A stretch of 14,224 nucleotides of DNA from CAYMSO01 sp964393185 (GTDB lineage: Bacteria > Patescibacteriota > Dojkabacteria > J137), in contig CAYMSO010000016.1 of assembly GCA_964393185.1 (NCBI GenBank), positions 1 through 14,224 on the forward strand. Direction: 5' to 3'. Below are positions 1 through 5,881 of the stretch, in pieces; position 1 is the first letter of the stretch, and the number at the start of each line of letters is the position of its first letter. The notes under the pieces are model-generated. The model had not been told where the DNA came from. It did not search any database and saw only the letters and a program-made list of their open reading frames with translations. The position numbers and the translations under genes were made by a program.

Positions 1-102
1 ATAACGAGGGTATTTTTACACTTAATACACAATATTCAAATTTGATTTTTTAAAATGTGATGTTTTAGTCGTATTTCTATCCTTTACATTGAAACTTAAA
101 AA

Positions 103-978
103 ATGAGGCAAGTCACATGTTTATTCTTCCTGATGCTATTAGTAATTACTAGTATCATCGTTTTTAAAAATAAAGGGCAGTTTTTTGAGAGTGAACTTAC
201 ACACGAAGAGCAATTTTTACAAAATCTCTTGGTGAGTGATGTAAATGTACAAGAACGCAAGAAATATATTTCTGGTATGTGTAAGGTTGTATCAAAATCA
301 AAAAAAAGAATTAGACTGATAGTAATATTGATCATCTTTTCATTCTTTACTTTTTACTTATATACCAGTAGACAAAATTACAAAATTGAAAACAAGCCAG
401 AACAACAACATGTAACTAAAGAAATAACTGAAAAAATAATAGAAGCTTATAGGAATCAAGATTTATATAGCAATTTACATATGAAAATTACTTATGAAGA
501 GTCAGATTTATTGGAAGAAACTACCCAAGTATTTGATAAGTACAAGCTATATTCCCGTACTTATATAAATGGTGCTAGATTATTTGTAATAGAGGATTCT
601 CAGAAGTTTTACTGGAGTTTTGATAACATAACATGGTTTTGTAGTAACAAAAGAAACCTTATAGAAGAGTTCGACAAGCTCAATCTGACTTCATTGAAAA
701 TGCTGTTTGCTGATGATAAATTGTTAAACTTGCTGGCAACAAATCCTGCCAGTAAGATCAAAAAAGATGAGGTAGTGCTTTACTACGAATTTGACAATAC
801 TGAATTTAAATTTTCAACAGATAATTATTTACTAAATACTATAACTAAATACGATAACGGCAAAGTGAAAAGTATTGCCCGAATAGAGTATTCACCTCAA
901 ACGTTAATACCTAATTTGTCAGAGTGTACTGAAGCTAATCCTTTGGAAAATGAAGTTAGATTTTACATCAGTCAGTAG
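103..978 (+). CDS. Membrane-anchored protein of unknown function
   Basis: I do not recognise the family. The 291-residue product has a hydrophobic segment near residues 6-22 and a second one at about 71-87, preceded by a very basic stretch (KSKKRIR). The remaining 200 residues are soluble, with alternating beta-type stretches towards the end (about residues 150-275), loosely like LolA/LppX-type lipoprotein-carrier folds; this is only an impression. The likely picture is a protein anchored by the second segment with its C-terminal domain outside the cell. An alternative start is Met59 (position 277), which would give one N-terminal basic region followed by one anchor. No ribosome binding site precedes either start. 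A 69-base spacer separates it from the next gene on the same strand, so co-transcription is possible. Confidence 0.6.
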   Translation: MRQVTCLFFLMLLVITSIIVFKNKGQFFESELTHEEQFLQNLLVSDVNVQERKKYISGMCKVVSKSKKRIRLIVILIIFSFFTFYLYTSRQNYKIENKPEQQHVTKEITEKIIEAYRNQDLYSNLHMKITYEESDLLEETTQVFDKYKLYSRTYINGARLFVIEDSQKFYWSFDNITWFCSNKRNLIEEFDKLNLTSLKMLFADDKLLNLLATNPASKIKKDEVVLYYEFDNTEFKFSTDNYLLNTITKYDNGKVKSIARIEYSPQTLIPNLSECTEANPLENEVRFYISQ

Positions 979-1047
979 AATATTTTTTATGCATAACCCA
1001 CTCGTTCATAAATTTTAGTGTTCTAAAAAAATGTCAAATCAATCATC

Positions 1048-1417
1048 ATGGCGCGACGGGCAAAAGTAATGAAAATAGCATTATTAATTGTATTGATTTT
1101 TTTAGAGTTTCTGTTAATCAGAAATATGGGTAGATCAATAGATATACTAGCAATATTGCTAGTTCTTGTTTTGTCAGTATCTAACATTTTAATCGTATAC
1201 TCTTTAAAAACAAAAAAAGTAATAAGTTTCAAAAGCGTTTTCAAGATTATTTTTTTTGCTAATTTTAGTTGTAGGAACTCACTTGACATACTTTGTCTCA
1301 AGCAAAGAATTAATGAACATGAGAGGCCCAATTTATGTTTTATTTATAATACCCTTGACTGTTGTACTAGTAACTATTTCATTAATCGTTATCATTCGAA
1401 CCAATGAAAAGAAATAA
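1048..1417 (+). pseudogene. Four-helix membrane protein gene broken by a one-base frameshift in a T8 run
   Basis: The opening frame encodes about 70 residues with two clear membrane helices (about residues 9-25 and 31-52) and the start of a third, then falls into polar, Cys-rich sequence ending at 1407 that does not look like a membrane protein. From 1259 the next frame is open to a TAA at 1415-1417 and reads LILVVGTHLTYFVSS, then ...GPIYVLFIIPLTVVLVTISL, which supplies the missing third helix and a fourth. The switch falls on the run of eight Ts at 1250-1257; seven Ts would restore a 122-residue, four-helix protein with a Lys-rich tail. The family is not recognised. The indel may be a sequencing or assembly error, a real mutation, phase variation, or a transcriptional slippage site. 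Met8 (1069) is an alternative start. Confidence 0.6.
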
Positions 1418-1529
1418 AAAACTACGGACAGAAGCCCATATTTTTATGTTGTTATGGAAAAAGCTCAATTTAATGACTAATCTCCATCCATTGGATTATA
1501 GTTTAGTCCTATACAAAATTATCAGTTAA
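1404..1529 (+). CDS. Possible 41-residue ORF covering the 80-nt repeat, uncertain
   Basis: This ATG-initiated frame begins MKRNKKLRTEAHIF and contains the motif NLHPL. It overlaps the restored end of the preceding gene by 14 bases. The second copy of the same repeat (5982-6061) can be read in the same frame (…KKLQAEVHSFALL… NLHPLG) but has no in-frame ATG, GTG or TTG start. Between the two copies the differences are not concentrated at third codon positions, which argues against a protein under selection. A very faint resemblance of the LWKKL...HPL pattern to DUF559/Vsr-like nucleases could mean both are decayed remnants. Low confidence as a gene. Confidence 0.2.
   Translation: MKRNKKLRTEAHIFMLLWKKLNLMTNLHPLDYSLVLYKIIS
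1416..1495 (+). repeat. 80-nt spacer repeat, copy 1
   Basis: It aligns without gaps to 5982-6061 with 13 mismatches in 80 bases by eye (about 84% identity), including a shared run of about 20 bases ending in CTCCATCCATTGG. Ten of the 13 differences are transitions. The 5' end can form an A/T-rich hairpin (ATAAAAA at 1414-1420 against TTTTTAT at 1441-1447). It lies ahead of the small gene at 1539; copy 2 lies between tRNA-Met and ftsH. It could be a structured RNA, a small repeat element, or a decayed coding remnant. Confidence 0.6.
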
Positions 1530-1538
1530 TAATTTAGA

Positions 1539-1775
1539 ATGAATAGTGAAGCATTTCCACAAGTTACGAGTTACCCGCAAGAAAGAATTGCAATACCAAA
1601 TCCATCTAGATTTGAAAATTTATCTGATGTAGCTGCTGCTATGAAGTTGAATATAGTTAAGGGTACCGGCATATTTCTATTTTTCCCTATTCCCCTTTTA
1701 CTGTTAGTAACGGTAGTAATCTATTTTATTGCTAAAGCTATTAAGCGTAACATAAACAGAACCAACAAAAAATAG
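1539..1775 (+). CDS. Small single-pass membrane protein, unknown
   Basis: The product has 78 residues: a polar N-terminal half of about 40 residues, one strongly hydrophobic helix at about residues 44-66 (GIFLFFPIPLLLLVTVVIYF), and a basic tail (KAIKRNINRTNKK). The positive-inside rule puts the tail in the cytoplasm. The family is not recognised. No ribosome binding site is visible (the start is preceded by TTAATAATTTAGA). A good terminator follows 36 bases after the stop, so this is the last gene of its transcript. Confidence 0.55.
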   Translation: MNSEAFPQVTSYPQERIAIPNPSRFENLSDVAAAMKLNIVKGTGIFLFFPIPLLLLVTVVIYFIAKAIKRNINRTNKK

Positions 1776-1811
1776 AGAACATTTAGCAGGATCGATATTT
1801 TTAGATTCTCT

Positions 1812-1857
1812 TATCTACTACAAGATAAAAATCTTGGTAGAAGATAGACTTTCTTTT
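1812..1857 (+). terminator. Intrinsic terminator after the small membrane protein gene
   Basis: TATCTACTACAAGAT (1812-1826) pairs with ATCTTGGTAGAAGATA (1831-1846) around an AAAA loop, with one mismatch and one bulged base. A T-rich stretch (CTTTCTTTT) follows. The tRNA promoter begins right after it. Confidence 0.65.
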
Positions 1858-1858
1858 G

Positions 1859-1867
1859 TGCTATAAT
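1859..1867 (+). promoter_or_regulatory. Extended -10 promoter for the tRNA-fMet locus
   Basis: TGCTATAAT is a perfect extended -10 element (TGnTATAAT). No good -35 hexamer lies at the usual distance, which extended -10 promoters tolerate. Transcription would start near 1874 and run through the truncated tRNA copy and its hairpin before reaching the intact tRNA at 1983. Confidence 0.6.
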
Positions 1868-1885
1868 TCCTAGCAACAAAAATAT

Positions 1886-1945
1886 CGCGGGGTAGAGCAC
1901 CTGCCTTCTCTGGATAAGGCAGATTCGGCAGGCAAGGTGGCAACT
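1886..1945 (+). pseudogene. Truncated 5' copy of tRNA-fMet interrupted by a palindrome
   Basis: CGCGGGGTAGAGCA (1886-1899) is identical to the first 14 bases of the intact tRNA at 1983. A 37-base palindromic insert follows (1900-1936), and then GTGGCAACT (1937-1945), which continues the tRNA D-loop and D-stem with one mismatch. The match then ends. The insert falls one base into the D-loop. Confidence 0.75.
1900..1936 (+). repeat. GC-rich palindromic insert P1
   Basis: It begins CCTGCC (1900-1905) and has GGCAGG at 1927-1932, followed by CAAG. An inner hairpin CTGCCTT...AAGGCAG also lies within it (1901-1922). It is far more G+C-rich than the surrounding sequence. It shares its ends with the inserts at 2372 and, in degraded form, 2441, 2475 and 13378. 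Confidence 0.75.
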
Positions 1946-1982
1946 ACTTATAAGTAAATATTTCTGATAAGCTAAAATAAAC

Positions 1983-2057
1983 CGCGGGGTAGAGCAGTGG
2001 CAGCTCGTCAGGCTCATAACCTGAAGGTCGTACGTTCGAATCGTACCCCCGCAACCA
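1983..2057 (+). tRNA. Initiator tRNA-fMet (anticodon CAT)
   Basis: A full cloverleaf is visible: acceptor CGCGGGG/CCCCGCA with the unpaired C1-A72 that marks bacterial initiators, D-arm GAGC/GCTC with A11-U24, anticodon loop CTCATAA with CAT at 2015-2017, T-arm GTACG TTCGAAT CGTAC, discriminator A, and an encoded CCA (2055-2057). The anticodon stem is TCAGG/CCTGA, so the first of the three G-C pairs usual in initiators (29-41) is A-U here. It is the intact member of a set of three related copies in 1886-2474. Confidence 0.95.
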
Positions 2058-2092
2058 AGAGGCTCTACACGTTAGTAGAGCTTCTTTGTTAT
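2057..2092 (+). terminator. Intrinsic terminator of tRNA-fMet
   Basis: AAGAGGCTCTAC (2057-2068) pairs with GTAGAGCTTCTT (2075-2086) over 12 positions, with one G-T pair and a six-base loop (ACGTTA). TGTTATT follows. The stem starts at the last base of the tRNA CCA. A broken copy lies at 2465-2514. Confidence 0.7.
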
Positions 2093-2104
2093 TAAGAAAA
2101 ATTT

Positions 2105-2413
2105 ATGTACTATGTTTATTGCTTAATTTCGGAAAGGACTCCTAAGTTTCATTACTATGGTTTTACTCAAAATCTAGAAGAAAGATTGAGTTATCATCTT
2201 CAAGGGAAAGTAAAAACTACTAGAAGATACTTACCAGTGAAATTGTTAGGAGCAGTTATGTTCAAAACACGAGAACGAGCTCTAGATTATGAAAAGCAGC
2301 TTAAAACAAAGGCTAGTTACAGAAAGTTATTGCAAAGAGTCTTACAACAAGAATGTGATCGTCAAGGCTCACCTGCCTGCGTGACTGCGTCAGCAGTCAG
2401 GCAGGTAACCTGA
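2105..2413 (+). CDS. Small GIY-YIG family endonuclease
   Basis: The first 80 or so residues form one GIY-YIG domain of the short, stand-alone type. Visible are the paired motifs YVY (residues 3-5) and YYG (17-19), the Arg helix NLEERLSYH (Arg27) and the metal-binding Glu in ERALDYEKQLK (Glu63), so the active site looks intact. Such proteins cut DNA in one strand or both; the target is unknown. It starts 12 bases after the tRNA terminator stem and its T-rich tail, with no ribosome binding site. The last 18 or so residues (CDRQGSPAC… to the TGA at 2411) are encoded by a tRNA fragment and palindrome P2, so the tail is not ancestral. The gene lies between direct repeats (2016-2140 and 2371-2568), which suggests that nuclease and repeats moved or duplicated as one unit. 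Confidence 0.8.
   Translation: MYYVYCLISERTPKFHYYGFTQNLEERLSYHLQGKVKTTRRYLPVKLLGAVMFKTRERALDYEKQLKTKASYRKLLQRVLQQECDRQGSPACVTASAVRQVT
2372..2405 (+). repeat. GC-rich palindromic insert P2 (in the anticodon)
   Basis: CCTGCC...GGCAGG ends enclose TGACTGC-GTCA-GCAGTCA, giving a 6 + 7 bp stem with a four-base bulge (TGCG) and a four-base loop. It lies between CA and T of the anticodon of the tRNA copy. It is also read as the C-terminal codons of the GIY-YIG gene. Confidence 0.8.
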
Positions 2414-2440
2414 AGGTCGTACGTTCGAATCGTACCCCCG

Positions 2441-2460
2441 CCTGCCTAACGTCAGACAAG
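2441..2460 (+). repeat. Palindromic insert P3 (in the acceptor stem)
   Basis: A 20-base, partly decayed palindrome (CCTGCCTAAC / GTCAGACAAG) inserted between G and C of the acceptor 3' strand in the broken tRNA copy. Removing it restores the flanking match to the intact gene. Confidence 0.75.
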
Positions 2461-2474
2461 CAACAGAGGCTCTA

Positions 2475-2495
2475 CCTGCCTGCCGTCAGGCATGG
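2475..2495 (+). repeat. Palindromic insert P4 (in the terminator stem)
   Basis: CCTGCCTG (2475-2482) pairs with CAGGCATGG (2487-2495) with one bulged T and a four-base loop. It sits between CTCTA and CACGTTAG, the loop-proximal end of the copied terminator stem, and would disturb termination. Confidence 0.8.
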
Positions 2496-2571
2496 CACGT
2501 TAGTAGAGCTTCTTTGTTATTAAGAAAAATTTATGTACTATGTTTATTGCTTAATTTCGGAAAGGACTTAG
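2496..2571 (+). pseudogene. Copied terminator half and 12-codon fragment of the GIY-YIG gene
   Basis: Bases 2496-2568 are identical to 2068-2140 (73 of 73 by eye): the second half of the terminator hairpin, the leader and the first 12 codons of the nuclease gene (MYYVYCLISERT), followed at once by a TAG (2569-2571). This marks the right-hand end of the direct repeat that flanks the nuclease gene. Confidence 0.85.
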
Positions 2572-2615
2572 CAGTGAATTTAAACGTAGTAATACTTTGA
2601 TGTAAATATACTAGT

Positions 2616-2721
2616 TTAAAATTCTACAGCGCTACCATTTACCACAAGTGTGTTGTTTGATTCACTAGTTATAGTAAATGAAGCACTCCCTAAAACATGA
2701 ATTATGTTAGCGTAAGAGGCA
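2616..2721 (-). other. Out-of-frame C-terminal continuation of the preceding minus-strand gene
   Basis: In the neighbouring frame the sequence reads NASYANIIHVLGSASFTI and continues through NTLVVNGSAVEF to a TAA at 2618-2616. It has the alternating hydrophobic pattern of a protein core and follows directly on CNDQNDILK if one base is added in the A5 run. No start codon of its own is apparent, so a frameshifted tail is the best reading. Confidence 0.55.
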
Positions 2722-3514
2722 TTTTTAAAATGTCATTTTGATCATTACAAAAGCTACAAAAGATTGCTGCAGTCTCTGGATTATCAAATTGCTGAATTAG
2801 AGATGATGCAAGAATATAATTACCTGGTGCTGATTCTAGTAATTTGGTACTATCTAAAAGTGTTTCAAACTGCGATTGGGTAAAGGTTGCGTACTCATCA
2901 TCTAACATTTCTATATCATTTCCTATTTCTACTGGTGATCTTCTACCATGTGCATCGATTATAACTAACTGCGTACCATTCGATTGAGCAATTACATTTG
3001 AAATGAATTTACGGGCCTGAAGAGCGTAGTCTCTAGCTTTAAAATTATGTGTAGTTGAAGGAATTAATTCATCTAAAAGGTCTCTTATGGCTAATAAAGG
3101 TCTTAAATAATTAGGAATTCGCTCTATTTCTCCACACTCATTTTTAATTTGTGTAGAAAAGCAGCTAGTTGTTTGATCAGCTAACATTTGAGTTATTCCT
3201 GCTCTTGTAGGTACTCGTAATTCTTTTTTAATTGCAATTTTACGAGCTCTAGTGGCATCGGATATAAATATTTTATCTATCTCTTCTAATCCTTCTTCTA
3301 TTCTTAATGAACAGATGATCACCTTTTCTATATTCTCGGAAATAATTGTCGTTTCTCCGTTTGGATCCAAAACTAAGTTAAGTTCAGCTCTCAATTGATC
3401 ATTAAGAGTAATTTCGGTATTTAAAGTAGCAACAAAACCTCTGTCTGTTTCTATACTATCTAAAAATACCCTACAATTATCTAGCCAACTGTCTGGAAAT
3501 TCATCTGTATACAT
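2702..3514 (-). CDS. Possible caspase-like protein, unknown role, C-terminus likely frameshifted
   Basis: The product as read has 270 residues and no signal or membrane helix, so it is probably cytoplasmic. I do not recognise the family with certainty. Late in the protein come the hydrophobic strand and dyad-like QLVIIDAHGRRSP (His-Gly) and then a hydrophobic strand running into cysteines, TAAIFCSFCNDQND. This HG-then-C order is what caspase-like and CHAT peptidases show, so a cysteine protease fold is a reasonable but weak guess. The frame stops 8 residues after that motif with LKMPLTLT, yet one added base in the A5 run (plus-strand T5, 2722-2726) would extend it by 35 sensible residues to 2616. 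A strong promoter lies just upstream (-10 at 3534-3539), so it can be transcribed apart from the 660-residue gene 276 bases upstream. Confidence 0.65.
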   Translation of the reverse strand: MYTDEFPDSWLDNCRVFLDSIETDRGFVATLNTEITLNDQLRAELNLVLDPNGETTIISENIEKVIICSLRIEEGLEEIDKIFISDATRARKIAIKKELRVPTRAGITQMLADQTTSCFSTQIKNECGEIERIPNYLRPLLAIRDLLDELIPSTTHNFKARDYALQARKFISNVIAQSNGTQLVIIDAHGRRSPVEIGNDIEMLDDEYATFTQSQFETLLDSTKLLESAPGNYILASSLIQQFDNPETAAIFCSFCNDQNDILKMPLTLT

Positions 3515-3533
3515 ATTGGTATATTACTAATAT

Positions 3534-3563
3534 ATTATACTATAGTCAGTAAATACGAAGCAA
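3534..3563 (-). promoter_or_regulatory. Promoter of the caspase-like gene
   Basis: On the minus strand TTGCTT (3563-3558) and a perfect TATAAT (3539-3534) are separated by 18 bases. The ATG begins 19 bases after the -10 box, leaving a leader of only about 12 bases with no room for a normal ribosome binding site. Confidence 0.65.
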
Positions 3564-3790
3564 TGGTTCATTTTGGAAATATAGGTAGAAAAATGCTTTT
3601 GAGTAGCAATTCCCAATTCTAGATAGCTGCGGAACTATGAATAATTTTCAAATCTTCAGTATTAAGAATATGAAAGAGACAATACACATTAAAATTGGTA
3701 TTGGACAGCACTGAAGGGAGATTTTTCCCAGGTCTTTTAGAGTATTTTATAAAATATGTTTAACTTTAGGTCATTAAATACTATAAGTAT
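3564..3790. other. Spacer between two minus-strand genes, no gene seen
   Basis: A+T-rich spacer without a convincing ORF, RNA or repeat. Fragments such as GAAGGGAGATTTTTCCC are weakly symmetric, but no clear terminator for the 660-residue gene is visible. Confidence 0.4.
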
Positions 3791-5773
3791 TTAAAGCTTT
3801 ACAATATCTTCAATAGGTAGCTGGGCACTGGATAGAGCATGCATAAAAGCTAGTTTAATTTTTGAATAAATCAATCTATACTCAGGATCACTATCTAGTG
3901 GTATTTGTCCGTTATACTCATAGTCTTGTACTTGTCTTTGAAGATTTTCCCTGTATTCTGAATAAGTATTAAGAAAAAGCGACACGCTTTCTTCTAATAA
4001 CATTAATAATAAGTTTTCATATCTATAATTATATTTGGCTTCTTTGGTATTTCGCATATCTGTTAAAGCAAACATTAGCTCTGCAGGATGAATTCCAGCT
4101 TTAGCTAATTTAATTTCACTGGGATTTGTATATGTTATTCTACTTAAATATTCGTTTATTTTTTTATAGAGATCAATATCATTATCCTTGGATGTAGCTA
4201 TTAGTTCAGCCACAGCAGCTTCAATAGAAGGTTCATCTGCTATATCTTTTTTAAGTGAATTTTTAAAAAGAAACAAGAATTCAGTATCGTATAAAAATAC
4301 CTCTAATTTACCGCGTGATGGATCCCAAAAAGAGAATAGATTATGCATTGAATCTGAGTCATAGCAGCCTAGAGATCTGAGCATAGATAATCTTATATAG
4401 GTAGGGATTATAGTTTTCATGGCTACTTGAGTCACTCTTGCATAGGTTTGTTGATCAACAGTAAATGTGCTTTTAATACTTTCGTAAAGCTTAGGTGTTT
4501 CTTTAGAAAAAAATATATCAAAAAACCGCTTTTGCATTCTATCAAATGACTTCTTGAGAATTTTTATGCAGTTGCGCTGTAACTGATTAAAATCCTTAAA
4601 GTTATTTTGGAATTGTTCCGACTGCTGTAATAAACTCATGTTTTCTTCACTGGAATATTCTTGTACTGGTAACTCCTCGTAAATCCCGAAACTATACACT
4701 ACATCACCTTCTTTACTAAACTCTAGGCTGGCAATAGGTTTCTCTGATTGTACTTCGATTGTTAAGCTATTATCTCTGGAGATGATAGTCACAGGATTTT
4801 GACTTAGTTTATCTGCAATATCTGCTTCTGTTTTTGCACTGTTTGATAATTTAATTCTAGTGTCACTCACGCCCATTGGCTGAATGTTATAAATATCAAA
4901 CTTCTCCTTGAGATAGTAAATTTTCTTACCTACTTCGATCATCCAAGATCTGTTATGTAAATTGTACATTAACTGCCACTTGGCAGGATCTTTAAGCTCG
5001 GAGGCTATACGATTGTCATATTCGTTAATAGATACTGTTGTTTTTGCACCAGAAACTTTATCTGGTAGAAAATTAGGATTTTGCTGTTTAAGTTTTGTAC
5101 CAAAGCCCATCAACAACAACTGCTTGGACATAGTATTTATATAATAAGCTCTGGCTATGTCCTCATCAATCATTTCCCTCTTCGCTCTTTGTAATGTATA
5201 TAAATCACCTTCTGCAGGATTAAAAATCTGTTGATATTTTGACAGTGCTTTTTCTGTTAATTCTATTAAATCAGCTAAATGCCGATTTAGACTTGTAAGT
5301 CCTTTTTCTTGTTTCTGATGTATAGAATTAGCAAGATCTGTTTTTGCAACCAAACCCGACATTGCAAAAGACTTATTGTAGAATTTTTCAAATCTACTCC
5401 ATTCATTACTCGTTGCAGAATCAGCTATTAATTGTTCAAATGATTTTAAGAACGCAAGGAAATCGGTCGGTCCAATATTATTGTCTAACTGTTTTATGAG
5501 CAACTCTCTTAAGCTATCTGCTGTCTTGACTGGTAATAACGTTTGATTATCGTGAGTATTTATATGCCATATGCAGTGAGCTAGCACCTCCCATTCATTT
5601 CTAATTGCCTGTATTTCTTGTGTTCTGTTCAATGTTAGTTCATGCCTTTGGAACACTGGATAATCAGCTTCAATCGGCCTTGGCTGCTCTGTAAGTCCGG
5701 CCTCAATCTCAAAAGGATTGTATGGCCCGCTGTTGATTGACCCTGCTCGTTGTAATATTTCTTCTCTTTTCAT
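3791..5773 (-). CDS. Large helical protein of unknown function
   Basis: The 660-residue product starts MKREEILQRAGSINSG and ends LPIEDIVKL. No signal peptide or membrane helix is visible, so it should be cytoplasmic. Most of the sequence is charged and amphipathic, apparently helical (for example about residues 170-215 and 385-430, with Lys/Glu/Gln-rich helices that could form coiled coils). A beta-rich patch at about 275-375 includes WMIEVGKKIYYLKEKFDIY and SLTIEVQ. I found no HExxH, Walker or nuclease motif. It is the first of two minus-strand genes, upstream of the possible caspase-like gene, in a stretch otherwise read on the plus strand. The pair could be functionally linked, but the spacer and the second promoter weaken that. 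The start is preceded by TAATTAGT, with no Shine-Dalgarno. Confidence 0.7.
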   Translation of the reverse strand: MKREEILQRAGSINSGPYNPFEIEAGLTEQPRPIEADYPVFQRHELTLNRTQEIQAIRNEWEVLAHCIWHINTHDNQTLLPVKTADSLRELLIKQLDNNIGPTDFLAFLKSFEQLIADSATSNEWSRFEKFYNKSFAMSGLVAKTDLANSIHQKQEKGLTSLNRHLADLIELTEKALSKYQQIFNPAEGDLYTLQRAKREMIDEDIARAYYINTMSKQLLLMGFGTKLKQQNPNFLPDKVSGAKTTVSINEYDNRIASELKDPAKWQLMYNLHNRSWMIEVGKKIYYLKEKFDIYNIQPMGVSDTRIKLSNSAKTEADIADKLSQNPVTIISRDNSLTIEVQSEKPIASLEFSKEGDVVYSFGIYEELPVQEYSSEENMSLLQQSEQFQNNFKDFNQLQRNCIKILKKSFDRMQKRFFDIFFSKETPKLYESIKSTFTVDQQTYARVTQVAMKTIIPTYIRLSMLRSLGCYDSDSMHNLFSFWDPSRGKLEVFLYDTEFLFLFKNSLKKDIADEPSIEAAVAELIATSKDNDIDLYKKINEYLSRITYTNPSEIKLAKAGIHPAELMFALTDMRNTKEAKYNYRYENLLLMLLEESVSLFLNTYSEYRENLQRQVQDYEYNGQIPLDSDPEYRLIYSKIKLAFMHALSSAQLPIEDIVKL

Positions 5774-5822
5774 ACTAATTACATATTTAATTTATCCTAA
5801 CACAAAAAATACTAAAGTACCT

Positions 5823-5851
5823 TTCTTAAAAAAAACATTTAATGCTAAAAT
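5823..5851 (+). promoter_or_regulatory. Probable promoter of tRNA-Met
   Basis: TTCTTA (5823-5828) and TAAAAT (5846-5851) with a 17-base spacer precede the tRNA by about 30 bases. Both hexamers deviate from consensus. Confidence 0.35.
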
Positions 5852-5881
5852 ATATAGACTTTTTAAGTTCTGTAGATACAA

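Larger units (their letters stand above)
2357..2474 (+). pseudogene. Broken copy of the tRNA-fMet 3' half
   Basis: GATCGTCAAGGCTCA (2357-2371) matches the anticodon arm with one extra A. Insert P2 then splits the anticodon between its second and third bases. Bases 2406-2440 repeat 2017-2051 exactly (35 of 35). Insert P3 then breaks the acceptor 3' strand, and CAACAGAGG replaces CAACCAAGAGG, destroying the CCA. The copy cannot make a working tRNA. Confidence 0.85.

Noticed and set aside
1048..2413. TGA recoding (as in Gracilibacteria or SR1)
   Set aside because: Genes such as the methyltransferase ending at 9469 and the nuclease ending at 2413 stop at TGA, and no ORF improves by reading through TGA.
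2357..2474. A split or intron-containing functional tRNA
   Set aside because: The copy lacks the 5' half, has an extra base in the anticodon stem, a second insert in the acceptor and no CCA.
1886..2495. CRISPR array from repeated palindromes
   Set aside because: The palindromes differ in length and sequence, are not evenly spaced, and lie inside RNA gene copies.
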